Positions 47,001 through 60,080 of a DNA stretch of 64,000 nucleotides are shown piece after piece. The notes below the pieces were generated by a model, which saw only the letters and a program-made list of their open reading frames with translations, made no database searches and had not been told where the DNA came from. The DNA comes from Diploscapter coronatus (taxonomy: Eukaryota > Nematoda > Chromadorea > Rhabditida > Rhabditidae). The DNA is taken from assembly GCA_964036155.1 (NCBI GenBank), contig OZ038423.1, forward strand, positions 56,373,249-56,437,248, read 5' to 3'. A program made the position numbers and the translations under genes. The first letter of the stretch is position 1. Each line of letters begins with the position of its first letter.

Positions 47001-50000
47001 GCTAACAATAAAGATAAATGTACAAATCTAAATTTTCAGCCGAATTGTTGAAGTCCGCCAAGAATCCCTCGATCGCTGGCTCGGACCTGAAGAATGTCTG
47101 CGAGTTGTGGGCCAAGATCATTGTCGAGGCTGGAAAAGGGTAGGTTTCAAAGAAAAGTAATTTTTCTCTAAAAGTTCACCCCAATTTTCGAGCCTTCAAT
47201 TTGGTAGGCTTTCTAAGTTGTTCTTTTCTATTTTAAAACGGTTTTTTCTTTCAAAAATTGGGTGAAATTTCTAAAAATAAAAAAAATTTTATTAACTTTT
47301 TCAGAGAAAACAAATCCGATCACTGGGAGTCCATTTGCTGCGCGGTCCTGCTCGCTTCGTTGATTGGAGTCCACAGAGGAGCCCAAAGGGTTTACATCGA
47401 GCCCAAAGAGAACGGAAAAAGGGGGCTGGATGTGATTCGGTAAGAAAATTAGGTGGTCTTTTTAGAAGAATTTTAAAAAATCGATTTTTTTGTTGAAAAT
47501 TTGTTTTATGTTAATTTTTTAAATTTCAGAGATAGACGCCTCCTGCTCACCACTGCCGTCAACTATTTGGACAAGCTCAATATGAAGGTTATAATTTTAA
47601 AATCGGATTTTTTACTTGCAACTCTCATGAGTGCGGCAATATCAAATCAAAGATGCCTTTTATAGATCGGAAGATTGAAAGTTACTTTGCCATTCGTGCA
47701 TACTTGACTGGTAAAGGCAAACTTATTGGAATGTCTCGAAAGCCTTTCTATAAATTACAAATTTGGAACTTATTCAAATTCACTTTCAAAAAATCAACTG
47801 AAGTACTTCAAAGATTAGCCATAGATTAAAAACATGAGACATTTTTGAAAAATGATTATTTTCGATTTTTCAGACGATCAAGTTCGACATTTTCGACATG
47901 TGGGACGGCAAATTGGTGCTGGGGCTGTTTGATGCGATTTGTGCAAATGAAAATGTACAAATTTAGTTTAAAAAAATTATAATATTTGAATTTTCAGGTT
48001 CTACCTTACCGTCTGCAGGAGGAATTCGCGAAACTTCACGCCGCGGCTGGATTGACGAAACCACTTGCAACCGACGTCGATGAGAAACTCTTCGCGCCTT
48101 TCCAGGAGGTTTAGAAATTGCTCTAGTTTAAAGTCTTTAAGAAATTATATCCTGAAAATCGAATATTGATGCCTTTAAAGATTTGGAAATGCTAAATTAG
48201 GAAAATCACGTATTTGAAATCTAAAAAAAATCTAAAGCATTCATCCCCCTGAAAATAAAAAAGGAATATTTTCAGCTCGAAAACCCGCTGAAAACCCTGC
48301 CGTTCTTCTACGAGATCAAATCCCCGATGCTGGACAAGTACTGCCCCGAAATGAAGGAGGCCTCCAAATTGGCGAACCACGTGGATGAAAAGGGAATCGT
48401 TGGTGGGAAAATTTGGATTTTATTTGTTTAAGTCTAGAAATAAGACAAGCTAAACTTTTTAATACTTTCAAAAGATAAATTGGAAAAACCTTATCATAAT
48501 AATGAAGAACTAATTAGCTATTAATATATGTTTTATTAAATTAAATGATTTTTATCCACAGCAAGTTCAACTTTCACAAATAAATGATTTCGCTAAGCTA
48601 TTAGTAATAAGTATGAAATGAAAAATTTAAGAAGAAAATATAAGATTTTTCCAGACTATGCCCAAGCATATCACAACGCGGGGATGTGGAATCTGCGCGA
48701 GATCGATGACGACGTCATAAAGCACAACAAAAATGAAGTTGCTTCGGCTGTTGTTGAGGATCATTGGCAGAGAAGGAGGGTACTCAAGCAGAAACAGGCG
48801 CTCAGCAAGTGGTGAGAAATTCGAATTTTAAACTCGCAAAGAAAGCTATTCGAAAAAAACAGAGTTTGAATACGTAATATTTGTAGCAAAATCGAAAAAA
48901 TCTTCCTGGAATGCAGTGAGATAAAAATAACTTTGAAATTCGATGAAACACATACCAAATGGACTTTAATTTATTGTAATTTCTATGAATTAGGTGCCAT
49001 GATCATCTGCTTATTACGCTTGGTTTTGAAACTGGGAAATAAAGAAATTTTGAGACATGGATAAAATTACATTGAAAATTCAATGAATGATTTCAGGTAC
49101 GAGCTGTTCGCGAACGCGCTCGAAGGCAAGAACTCGAATCTGTTGGTCGACTTCTCGCGAGTCCCGAAAGGATTCGCCAGGTCTGAAGAGGAAGAAGCGG
49201 CAGAGGCTAATAAGAAGGTAATTTTTTTTTTTAAATAATACAAATCTTCGTAAGGCTATATAATAGGAAATATTTGAAAAAAACCAAATGATATCTAATT
49301 TGAATATCTCAGTCTTAAGGAATATTTTGCTCGAGGAATACATTTGAACAAAATCTTTCAAAATTGAACTGACAAGTATATTTTCCTGAAATTTGAGATT
49401 AAAATAAGGAATTCGAAGAAAAGCGAAATTTCAGTCCGGAAAAGGCTGGGCCGGCCAGAAGCCGGGCGGCGGTGGTGGGAAAAAAGGAAAAGAGCCGCCC
49501 AAGTCGAAGAAGGACCTGATCGTCGAGGCCAACAAGAAGGCGAAAGACGCCAAGCTGCAGGAGGACGAAGACAAGAAGCTGAAATTCGCCGCCGCGCAGG
49601 GGAAATTGGTTTGTTGTTTTTCTCGAATTTTCCCGTGAGAAGTTCATTTTCAAAAGTTACGAAGAATTTGAATAGGTTTCGAGAAATGGTATAAATTTGA
49701 TGGAAATTACTTGAGTTTTGTTTTACTGAAAACCTTTAAAATAGGTTTCAAGGAAGAGTTATTAAAATTCTTGAAAATTTCGATTATTGTGTAGTCTTCC
49801 AATTTGTGTATAAAAATAAAATTGAAAAATTGAAATTTCCAGGCAATCTCTTCTCTGATGCGACTGTACCCGACATTGGAGTTGGACAAGACCAAGGCCT
49901 CGTGCTGCTATGAGATCACCACCAGGGAGTACAGGGAAATCATGGATCAGTACGGTGGACGATCCAATCAGGTACGGTAATTCAGATTGCTGTAAAATCG

Positions 50001-53000
50001 GTGTTTTTAGCCATTGTCTTATTTTGGTACTTGAGAAAAATTGAAAGGTTGAAATTTTGACCAATATGTGTTGAATGATACTTTACAAAAATTAGAATGA
50101 GAAATTGTATTATTTTGGGATTAGGTAGAAACTGAAAAAAGAAATCTTATGCTAAATTTCAGGCCAGAAGAAAGATCGAGACAGTACAACTGGTCGGTCA
50201 CATCAAGAACTGTTTCGTGAAGCACTGGAAACACCTCGATGATAAGCAGAAAGAGCAGGTAGAAGAGCTACAATACCCTTCCTATGTTAATGGATGAGGA
50301 TGCAAACGGATGGGGCATAGAAAGAACCTAAGAGTTTTGCCAATAACGAGGAATAGAGATGAAAACCGGTTGGTATATTTTGAGAAAAAGATGATTTGCA
50401 GATCGTCGACTTTTGGGTGTCTCTCGGCTTTGACGCTCCGGCGGGCACGAAATCTTCAGCCGAAGCTGCGAACAAGAAACTCGACCTCGGAATGCACATG
50501 GTCTACTACCAATTGGAGTACGGCGGCCAGTTGATCGACATCCACTCCGACCCCCAGAAAGACGACAGAGTCAGCGGCTTCTCGCCAGACGCATGGCAAA
50601 GGAAAATGCTCGACTCGGTGGATAGAAGTGGGAATTTTTCTAAAAAATAAAAAAAATACGTTCAAGAAAATCATTTATCCCTGTGTTTTATCAACCACCG
50701 TTAATTTCGCATAACATGGTCAAAATTAAAATGAATGGAATAGGCTTCGAAAGATCGACTTCTAAAATATCGTTAATTATATTGCTGAAATTGAATTACT
50801 TAATTTAGAAATGTTTCCGAGTCTATTTATAACTAGGATTTTACTTTAAAGCGATTTCGGCGATATATCGTGCAATTATAAAAGTTTCAAAAATTCTCGA
50901 TTTTCAGCGAATTCCGCCCTGATCGTGGCTCCTACATCTGCCGGTAAGACGTTCGTCTCGTACTACTGCATCGAGAAAGTGCTGCGAAATTCGGACGACG
51001 ATGTGGTCGTTTACGTGTCGCCTTCCAAGGCTCTGCTCAATCAGGTTTGAACATGTTCTTATTTCTTTCCTAAATTATTCCTATCTTTTTCAATTAGTTT
51101 TGGTGAAATTTTAAAACGTACAAAGAGCAAAGCAGCAAAAATATTATCATCTCAGCCCAAATGGAAATTTTAGAAATTTGTTGAAACATACGAAACAATG
51201 AATGCAAAATAAAAAGAAAGATTATTCCAGGTGTGCGGCTCGATCTACGCTCGTTTCCGCAACAAGACGATTCAAACCGGCAAACATCTATTCGGCACGC
51301 TCACTAACGAGTTCGGCAACAATGCACTGACTTGTCAGGTAGGTTTTTTTCTTCAATTTCTGAAGATAAAAGAAAAATCTACGTATCTTTATTTCTAATG
51401 ATAAAAGAATCTACTTTTAATGACTTTCAGAAATTTTAAGAGTCTAAATTTGTAGGTCCTGGTCACAGTCCCCGAATCGCTCGAAGCCTTGATGATGTCG
51501 ACCTCTCGCGAAGTCCAACAGTTCGTGAAAAACATCAAATACGTGATTTTCGACGAGGTCCACTGTATTGGGTAGGCAAAACAAAATTTTTAACGCTTTA
51601 ATAAAAATTTCAAATTTAACTTTTCCAAAATATTTACTTCAAAAATTCAGAGCCTCGGAAGAAGCCCACATCTGGGAGCATCTCCTTTTGCTGATCCGCT
51701 GCCCGTTCCTCGCCCTTTCTGCAACAATCGGCAACGCCAACAAACTGCACGAGTGGCTCAATGCGATGGAGGGCGCAAAGTCGGGCGGCAAGAGGAAGGT
51801 ACGGGTCTCAGCAAATGGACTTTTTTTTTTTAATAAAAAATAAGATTTTTAGAAAAAATACTTAAATTTGTAGAAAAAGACGTTTTGATTGGAACATCAT
51901 TTATTTTTTAAATTCCAGGTCGATCTAATCATGTATTCTGAACGATACTCCGAGTTGGAATTGGCCTTGGTTTCGATGGACAAACCTCAGGGAATCGAGG
52001 GTGGAAGTAAGATTTAAAAGGAAATATTAGATTTTAAAACAAATCAAAATACTAAATTTGGGTTCAAGTCTGGTATTCGGTGAATTCAACATAGCGAACC
52101 TAGAACGACATAAGTTGAACTCGAATGATCACAGAAATATTCTAATACGAAATTGTTATTTCCTGGAAATTCGACCTTTACTAAATTAAACGGAAACAAA
52201 TTTCAGTGCAGGAACTGACGTTCGATGACGAAAAGGAGAATGGCGACGAGAAGCAATCAGCACTCGTCGTTCCGATGATGCCCTACGGAGTGTACATGCC
52301 CGAGAAGCTGAGAATGTTCGGGATCCCCGCCGACCAGCAGCTCACCGCTAGGTAGGGGGTGTTTTAATTTTTAGAAAAAAAAATTATTTTTAAAAATAAA
52401 CTTTGAAATTTCAGACAAATCCTGTCTCTGTACAACATCATGGCCTCAGTGGATGATGTTACAAAGTAAGATTTTTGAGGGTTTTTTTTATATGATGAAA
52501 ACACTATCCCATTAGGACATTAGGATCAGTAGTAGAAAAAGTCGTTTATTTTGGAACAATCTTGAAACCTAGTTCGAAAAATTCATATTTTCTATTCTAG
52601 CTTATAATGCGGCGCATAAATTAATGAAGAACATATTTTATTTTTATAGAATCTTAATGAAACTTATCTGGTTTTACCATTGAAATTTGTAGTTTCCAGT
52701 TATGAGACTAAAACTTCAAAAATTGTTTTCTGAAACTTATTGGAGCATCGAAATTTTAGTTTTTAATTGTCAAAGTGCATAAAATACATAACAACAATTT
52801 ATCGAAAGCCGCAGAGATGATGATGCTTATAATATTCCCCTGAAACTTATTTGTAAAATTTTCAGGAAACAATACGAGCCGGCGAAGTTCTTCGGTCAGA
52901 AGGGCAAAGAGTCGGTGTGGATCTCGCGAGCCATGCTTCGTGAACTGGAAAACAAGCTCAAGGAAAGGTTCTTACAGTGGCTCGAAAGTGACGAGGAGAA

Positions 53001-56000
53001 AATGAAAAAAGTAGGAAACTTGTCTTAAAAATTGATTTTGAATTTTCCTCCCAAAATATTTCCAGAGTCATTCAATTTTGAAAGCTATTAATTTTTTGAG
53101 GAAAATATTCTGATTTGAATTATTTTCTTAAATTTTAATTTTTCAGGTCCTCACATTGATGGCCGACCCTATCAAGACCCAGATGGAGTACAGGACTCTG
53201 CCTTTCAATAAGGTAAAATTTACAAAAAGAATCAAAAACCTCTTGAAAAATTCGAATTTTTCTACCAAATCTAAAAAATAATATATACGATAATAAAAAA
53301 TGAATTAAAAAATAAATAAAAAAGTTCAAATTAAAAATGTCCAGGAGAAAGCCGCTCGAGAAGCGATCGTACCTCTGGTGGAGAATCTGCGGAACGAGAA
53401 CATGTTGCCCGCGATCTGCTTCAACGACGACCGATTTGTCTGCGAAACGCTCGCAGAAACAGTGTTCAGCTACTTGGAGGAGAAACAGAAAGTTGGTTTT
53501 GAAGAAAATTAGAAGAAAAACAATTGAAAAATTCAAATTTTCTAAAAACAAAAAAGGTCCAGTCAAATATTTGATTTTAGAAGTTTGCTCTTAGAGTTTC
53601 GTTAGATAATTGTTGCGTATTGAATTCAGCCGTAGAAGGTAGAAAATGATGATTTTTTAGAAATTATCCATGTAGGTTTCTAAAGTCTAACTTCAAGGGG
53701 ACAGATGCGGGCATCTTCAATGTAATTGCAATATCCGCGAGTTTAGTAGCAAATTCAGGAGTTTATGGAGAGCGAAGAGTTCAAGACCAAGTACGAGATC
53801 AAGGATGAAGAAAAACTTCTGAAGATGCAGAAGAGAAACCGCGACGCTGCTAACAAGAAGAAGGAAGTGAAAAAGAAGAAGAAAGGCGATGGCGAGGACG
53901 GAAGAAAGGAGAAATACGACGAAAGGGACGGCAGAGACCAGGGCGGTGAAGAAGAAGTGGATCTTCTCGCATTGCAGAGGGAAAAACTCAACCAGGTTCT
54001 GCAGAGGTAGGATTTTTCTGCTTAACAAATATGTATACTTCAAAAGGCATACATATTCTATAAAAAATAAGTGAAACATTGCTTTCGATGATTTCAAAAG
54101 GAGAAAAAACGTTTCGAAAAACTAGGTTGAGTAGCATAGACTTGTGATAACTAGTAATTTGATAGTCGTGCTAAATTAAAAGCTTCAGATTCAAGCTCCG
54201 TGGAAGAGGCGGTATGGACTCTGATCTCTATCAGAAAATGACTGAGCGTGTCGCCAAACAGTCCAAAATGAAGGAGTGTAGTAGGTCAGACGAGTTCTGA
54301 AATTAGTATAAAATAAATTCAAAAAAGTAAACATTTGAGAAAAATTTTAAAGGTAACAGAATGGTAGTTTACTATAATTTTTCAGACGTTTGCTGGCGCT
54401 CATGGAACGAGGCATCGGATTCCACCACCAGGGAATGAACTACGTCGAGAAGGGTGCAGTTGAGGTGCTCTTCAGAAGCGGTCACCTCGCCATTATATTC
54501 TCGACCTCGACTCTCGCTTTGGGGTCAGTTTGAAAGTGTTCGAAAGATTAAAAATCGATTTGTTCATTATCATTCCTTTACCTTAGGTCTAAAATGCTTA
54601 AAATATGCGTTGAATAATAGGTTTTTAAATAGGAAAAAAACGAAACAGATTTTTCTGCAAACCCCAATGTTTTGTGACAAATTTTCAAAGAAATATAGGG
54701 ATTTTGATGAGAAATTTGAAAATTTAAGAGTGAACATGCCTTGCAAGACGGTCGTATTCGGCGTGGACACGCCCTACCTGACCCCGCTGCTCTACAGACA
54801 GATGAGTGGTCGTGCGGGACGACGAGGCTTCGATCACGCCGGAACCGTCCTGTTCATGAGCGTCCCGACGAGGTTATTTCGATCTTTTTAGGGAGTTTTG
54901 TCTGCAACAGCTGCTTCATATCAAATTGCTAGAAAAATTGAATCAAAACATGAGAATTTTGATTTATCTAAATTTGTTATTTAAGTAAAATTCAGACAAA
55001 TTTAAGTCCATCAGATTAGATTTCGAGGAAAGTATATTCTAAATATGAGAATTTTTAAACTTACCTAAAATAAATTTAAAAAAAAAAAAACCTTTCGAAA
55101 TTTTAGCAAAATGCGTCGTCTGTTGACTGCGTCTCTGTCGAATCTGCATGGCAATCCTCCGTTCACTGCATCATTTTTGCTGAGGCTACTCAGCTTCGCC
55201 CACGACTCAAATGAGGAGGTGATAACTCTGGGTGCCAGACAGAATGTGGGTTTATTATTTTTTTCTAAAAAAATAAGCAAACCAAATTTCTTGAAAGGAA
55301 AAAATACTCATAAAAGCGCTTTTTTAAACAATTTTCTGTTGAAAGAATAGTTGTGAAAATATTTTTTGAAAAGAGCGAATTTAAAATTTTTTAAAGTGTT
55401 GGATTTTCAGGTGGCCCGTGCTCTGCTCGAAAAGCCATTCTCTCAATTCACTCGGATTGAGGCGGAAAGCGGTGGCCTTCAGAAACAGCTCAGAGCTTAT
55501 GTCATGTTCTCCGTTCAGTTCCTGAGGGAGCTACAGCTGTTGGATAATAAGGTGCCATTTTAAAAAATTATACCGGTCGATTTTTCGAAGAATAATCTTC
55601 ATCATTCAATGAACATTTTTTGAAAATATAGCCAGACGATTTCTAAGAATACTCGCATTGGAAGAAAGATATTTGAAAATTCAAAACTAAAAATTAGCAC
55701 ATTTTCTGAAAGCTATTACAGTCGGCTTGTAAGGAATATTCTTAATCATTGAAACAAACAAAATGTTAAAAATTGTGAATTTAGTTTTCAAGGAAGTGAA
55801 AATTTAGAGAAAAGCTGGAATTTTGGGGAAAATGAATTTTCAGTGTTGCGCGAAAAATCTCGCCAACTTGGCGATGCACATATCCGCTGGCGAACCGGGC
55901 AATCTGCTGTTCATCTACCTTCTCCAAAAGGGCGTACTTCACAAAATGCTCAAGGTTGGTCTCAAGAAAAGAAGATGCTTGTTTGAGCTTTCTTTTTTGT

Positions 56001-57555
56001 AATATTATCGAGAAAAATGTGCCCTGATTTTTTATAATATGGCTAAAGCATGGCATTCTTAAAGAAAAACATATTTAGTCCACATTACATCAGTCAGGGA
56101 ATAATGAAATTTCATGCCTAATTTATAAGTGGAAAGATTGAAAATATCTTTAAAAAGGGACAATTTAATTAATTCTCTGAAAAAATTGCAGAGAATCGAG
56201 GATCATCTGGAGAAGAAGATGCTAGTGCTGCAGGTTCTCGCGACGATATTCACGCGCGAACGTCTCCCTCTGGCGTTCGATCCGAATGATCCAACAACCT
56301 ACACCCAGGATTCCAAGAGCAAGGTCACTTGATTTTTTAAAGAAGGCAAAATTTGGGAAATACGATTTTGAAAGAAAAATTTCAGGTGTTCATCCCCGAC
56401 CTTCCAGAAGACATCCAGAAGGGAGTGGACGAGTACAACCAAATGGTTTTCAAGCTCTACAGCACCTGCATGCAGTCCATCGCTCCGAACTATTCGCTTA
56501 CGGTTAGTTTTGATTTTTGAAAAAGATCCGTTTGAATAAGTTTCGCGAAATTTATAAAACGAGAGATTTGGAACCTAAAGTGTTTCCTTTTTTGATTAGA
56601 AGATTAAAAACACAGAAAATCATGGTTTTTTATAGAAACTCCATAAAATAGGTAACAGCGTACTAGCAGTTGATAGTTTATTCAATTCGTTGGAAAATTG
56701 AACATTTGTAATTTCAGGACGCCCAACTCTGTCCCTCGGCCAAGGACTGTGATGTGTTTGGCTCGACCGAATGGTTGGTCTCCCCGGTCTTTAGCGGCTA
56801 CTCCAATGACTCCGTTTTCCTGCCCGCTCTCCCCATTCCGCAGAAGGATCATAGGTAAGAAATTTAGCCTAGAGTCAGCGTTTAAAGAATTTTTTTTGCT
56901 TCGAATCCGTACTTCATTTTTAGGAGTCTGCAACTTTTCTAAAATCAAAGGGCTAAAGCTAAAATTAAAAAAAATACATTTGAACATTGAATTTCAGAGG
57001 AAGAGCGATCCACATGAACGCGTACGCAATCGATTTCTTCGTACACGAATCCAGGTTTTTTTTTTTTTTTTTTTTAAATTACTATAATTTAAAAATAATT
57101 AGTAGGTACTGTTGCTAAAAATAGAAACTTTCGATATTTTGCAAATTATGTCCTTTTAAAAATAGTATTTTAAAAAGTTATTGATTTTCCAGAGACCTCC
57201 TCCATAGCGTCAATCAGCTTCAAGTCAATAACATGTGGTTCCAGCTCAACGATTTTACGGTATGTGTTCAGGAAAATTTAGAAAAGTCACTTTAATTTTT
57301 TATTAAACTTTGAAAAACATCAATTTCCATATTTCTTCAAAAATTATAGAAAATTTCATGTTTTTAATTTGGTTGCACAAATAAAAATCAAAAGTTCGAA
57401 AAAAAGAAGAATTCCAGACCCTTCTGCACCGTCTTTCGGACGGTATAGACGCGATGACGCGCACTCAGGACCCGCTGGCTTTGTTGATCAGAGAGCTCTA
57501 CATCGAATATGATTTGAAATTCCGCAGCGCGTTCGGCATGAAGGTCCGCGATTAG
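44099..57555 (+). CDS. DDX60-like SKI2-family DExD/H-box RNA helicase
   Basis: Large cytosolic RNA helicase related to vertebrate DDX60/DDX60L, which act in antiviral RNA sensing and decay. Forty-six exons in consistent phase give about 1778 aa (human DDX60 1712). Key segments: acidic Ser/Asp-rich N-terminus (44099-44949); conserved N-terminal domain (45427-49217); Lys/Gly-rich linker (49435-49608); Walker A APTSAGKT with K854 (exon 50908-51044); DEVH 955-958 (exon 51456-51571); SAT 984-986 (51651-51798); charged insert with a Lys run (53759-54006); motifs V and [20 protein letters not shown] and Q1409-x2-GRAGRRG (54386-54523, 54729-54872); winged-helix/ratchet-like C-terminal part (55107-57555). 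The [10 protein letters not shown] and SGRAGRRG context plus the long N-terminal extension separate it from SKIV2L and MTR4. The fourth coding exon start (45427, after TTTCCCAAG) is uncertain. An in-frame 24-codon open stretch and a strong donor follow the TAG. Confidence 0.93.
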
Positions 57556-57627
57556 AAAGGACTAATCTGCAAGCGGTCCGAAAAAACTATTACCCCACAT
57601 TTGACTCACATTATCGAGTCGGAGCAG
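57556..57627 (+). other. In-frame open extension after the helicase stop, ending at a consensus donor
   Basis: Directly after the TAG the helicase frame stays open for 24 codons and ends ...IIESEQ at CAG/GTAAGTG. This is either a 3' UTR with an intron, an extension reached by stop readthrough, or a sign that the TAG is a polymorphism or assembly error. Similarity to DDX60 C-termini cannot be judged by eye. Confidence 0.4.
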
Positions 57628-57869
57628 GTAAGTGATTGATTGGTGGATTTGGCGAATTGATTTTATTTTAACCTAATTTTTGACGATTATTGATCAATTT
57701 TGAAGAGTTCTCTGTTCAAGTCTTGGCAAAATTTTAATGCCTTTTCAAGCCAAATTCATCAACACGGCAGGCCAAGCCTTAAACTTCAAAATTACACCCC
57801 GTTTATGCGATTTTGGCGAAATAGAGAAGAGTTGAAAACAACTTCTCTAGTTTTCACACACATCTCCAT

Positions 57870-57961
57870 CAGGGCTGGGCGAAAGTTTCGGTTTCGGACT
57901 TTTTCTTCAGAATTCAAAAATCACTTCCGGTTTTCAAAATTTTGACTTTCTTTCACCCCCG
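57870..57961. mobile_element. hAT-like MITE with 8-bp target-site duplication, second copy
   Basis: Begins CAGGGCTGGGCGAAAG and ends CTTTCACCCCCG. Perfect 8-bp direct repeats ATCTCCAT flank it at 57862-57869 and 57962-57969. Terminal sequence and target preference (ATCTYCAT) match the element at 32250-32365, so the two belong to one family. Confidence 0.75.
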
Positions 57962-59609
57962 ATCTCCATTGTTTTACTTTTTCGAAGTATTGGCCTTGGA
58001 CTGTCGTGCGCCAATCAGTCAAAAATCCCCTTCACTTTCTTCCTTCCGCTAAATTCTTTTTTCCATTCAAGAGTTTTCTTCTACTGCCATTTTTCGGTTC
58101 ATTTATTTTTATTCCTTTGGAAAATCTTAGGTGTGGGGCGATTTGCAACAAATCTGCGGGGGATCTCGTCGTAACTTTTGTTATAAATCGCGCCACACCC
58201 CAGTCTTCTTAAAATTCGTTTAGCTTTCTCGGTTTTTCTTTTGTAGTTTTTCTAGTCAACCTACGATTGACTCGTGTTATAATTTAAGTATAGAAGAAAT
58301 TTTCAAAAATATCGACTTTCGATCAATTTTCGAGTACTGAATTTTTGCCTAATTTTTTGGAATACAAAGATTTTTTCTCTTCAATTGTTCAATTTTCAAA
58401 CCCATATCCGCGTTTACAATTGAGCTCTTTCCGTTTTTATCATAACTTCGAAAAGTTTATAATCCTTGCAAATACCACATGAAAAAGCGGGCCGAGTATT
58501 CTTAGCTCCGCTCATTTTTATGCGACGATTTTGCAAAGATGAAATTTTTTGAAGTTTAGCTATTTTTTCTTTGTTTCTGGAAATTATTCCACACTTAGGG
58601 TTTTGGTTTCTCAAAAATTCGTTGTTTCTTCATATTTATGCTAATTTCCTTTATCCGGTTTCTTAGGTAAAAGGTATTCCATTTTTCGTGCTTTTTAGAT
58701 GATTTTTGTTTTAGCTTTCTCATTATTGAGAATGTTTAAGGATTTTTTTCAGAGTGCTAACTTGTTGAGGGAGGGGGTAGGGTTGATTTTTGCCAACTTT
58801 AAAAATTTTATCGACCCGACTCCCGCCTATTAACTTTATTAATTTTTTTCGGAGATTCAAAACTTCTCGTTTCTCCAATATTGTTGGTTTTATCCTTTTC
58901 TTATCCGAGTCAAATTTTATCGGTGATATTTGAAGTTCAAATATCCTATTTTATCGAGCAAAAATTCGTAAATCGACTTTTCCTTGAAAATTTAGCCTTC
59001 GAGCAGATTTTCAGAGGGGTAGATTTGCGATTTTTTATCGATTTGGTCCGGGATTCACCGGTCCGAAAGATCGTCTGTTGTTGGGAAGAAAGTAAAGTTG
59101 TGAAAGTCGATTTTCCATTGACTTGTTGATTTTTTCGGTGTTGCGGTCGCCTAACTATCACTATTCTTTTCGTTTCTTCTCACTTTTTAAAACTTTTATT
59201 TGTGCTTTGCACTTTAGAAAACTGTTTTCACCTAGAAATTTTTATTTACCTAAGTTTCAACAACGAAAAAGTCGATGCATAATTTCATGACGGAAAAGGT
59301 AAAATGACGCAGAGAAATCATCACAAATTTAGAAAATGTTTATGTACATTATCACAGCGTTTCGCTTGGTCCTTTGATGTGCAAAAAATCACAAAAGTTG
59401 AGAAAAAACAAACAAATTTTCGATTTAAAAAATGGAAATATGTTTCAGAGGCATGTTTTGGCAAGTAAATGCAACAAGATATGAACGAGGAGAGAACTTG
59501 AATCACAAGTCCTCAAACAGCCATCGATCGGAGAGTCGTGATGGTGCGGATCAAGACCGATCAGAACCGGTACGATACTGGCCAAAACCGGACCAGGCAT
59601 GTTCTCAAA

Positions 59610-59642
59610 TTCAAGGGATAATCAGCAGGATTATCCCTTGAA
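59610..59642. repeat. Perfect 14-bp inverted repeat with 5-nt loop
   Basis: TTCAAGGGATAATC, loop AGCAG, GATTATCCCTTGAA. All 14 pairs match. Transcribed from either strand it would fold into a stable hairpin. Confidence 0.9.
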
Positions 59643-60012
59643 CTCTATCAAATAGAAGTAAACAGCTCATTTAAAAAACATTGATTTTTTCCATCACGAC
59701 CCTCAAAAATAGAACAACAAAAATGAAAAATAGGAAAAATGAAAATGGAAAAATAGAATTATGAAACGGAAGATTATAACTTTTGAAATTAAACTGATCG
59801 GATGAAAAAGAAAATTTGGGTTTTCTAAAAATAACATAACCTTCTTCATCGATCTTTTTGACAATAAATATGCTTGAATCGGGAATTTATTTCTGAAAGG
59901 GTTACTGTAATTTTTGGAAGGAAACAATGTTGCTCATCTCAATGCATAATATGGCTATCCGATACTGTTCGAGGAAAAGTGACAGTGGGTCCTCTTAGTT
60001 TTGTTTCGAAAT

Positions 60013-60080
60013 CAGGACTGGACGAAGTTCTGAATTTTTTAATTCCGACTTTCACAATTTTTTGATTCCATCCAGCCCTG
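60013..60080. mobile_element. Probable decayed hAT-like MITE
   Basis: Begins CAGGACTGGACGAAG and ends TCCATCCAGCCCTG; reversed, the right end reads CAGGGCTGGATGGAA. The ends resemble those of the two MITEs above, but the 8-bp flanks (TTCGAAAT and ATCAATCA) do not match, so it is older or rearranged. Confidence 0.5.

Noticed and set aside
58881..59129. An 82-codon plus-strand frame downstream of the helicase gene
   Set aside because: No splice link to the helicase frame and no recognisable motif.
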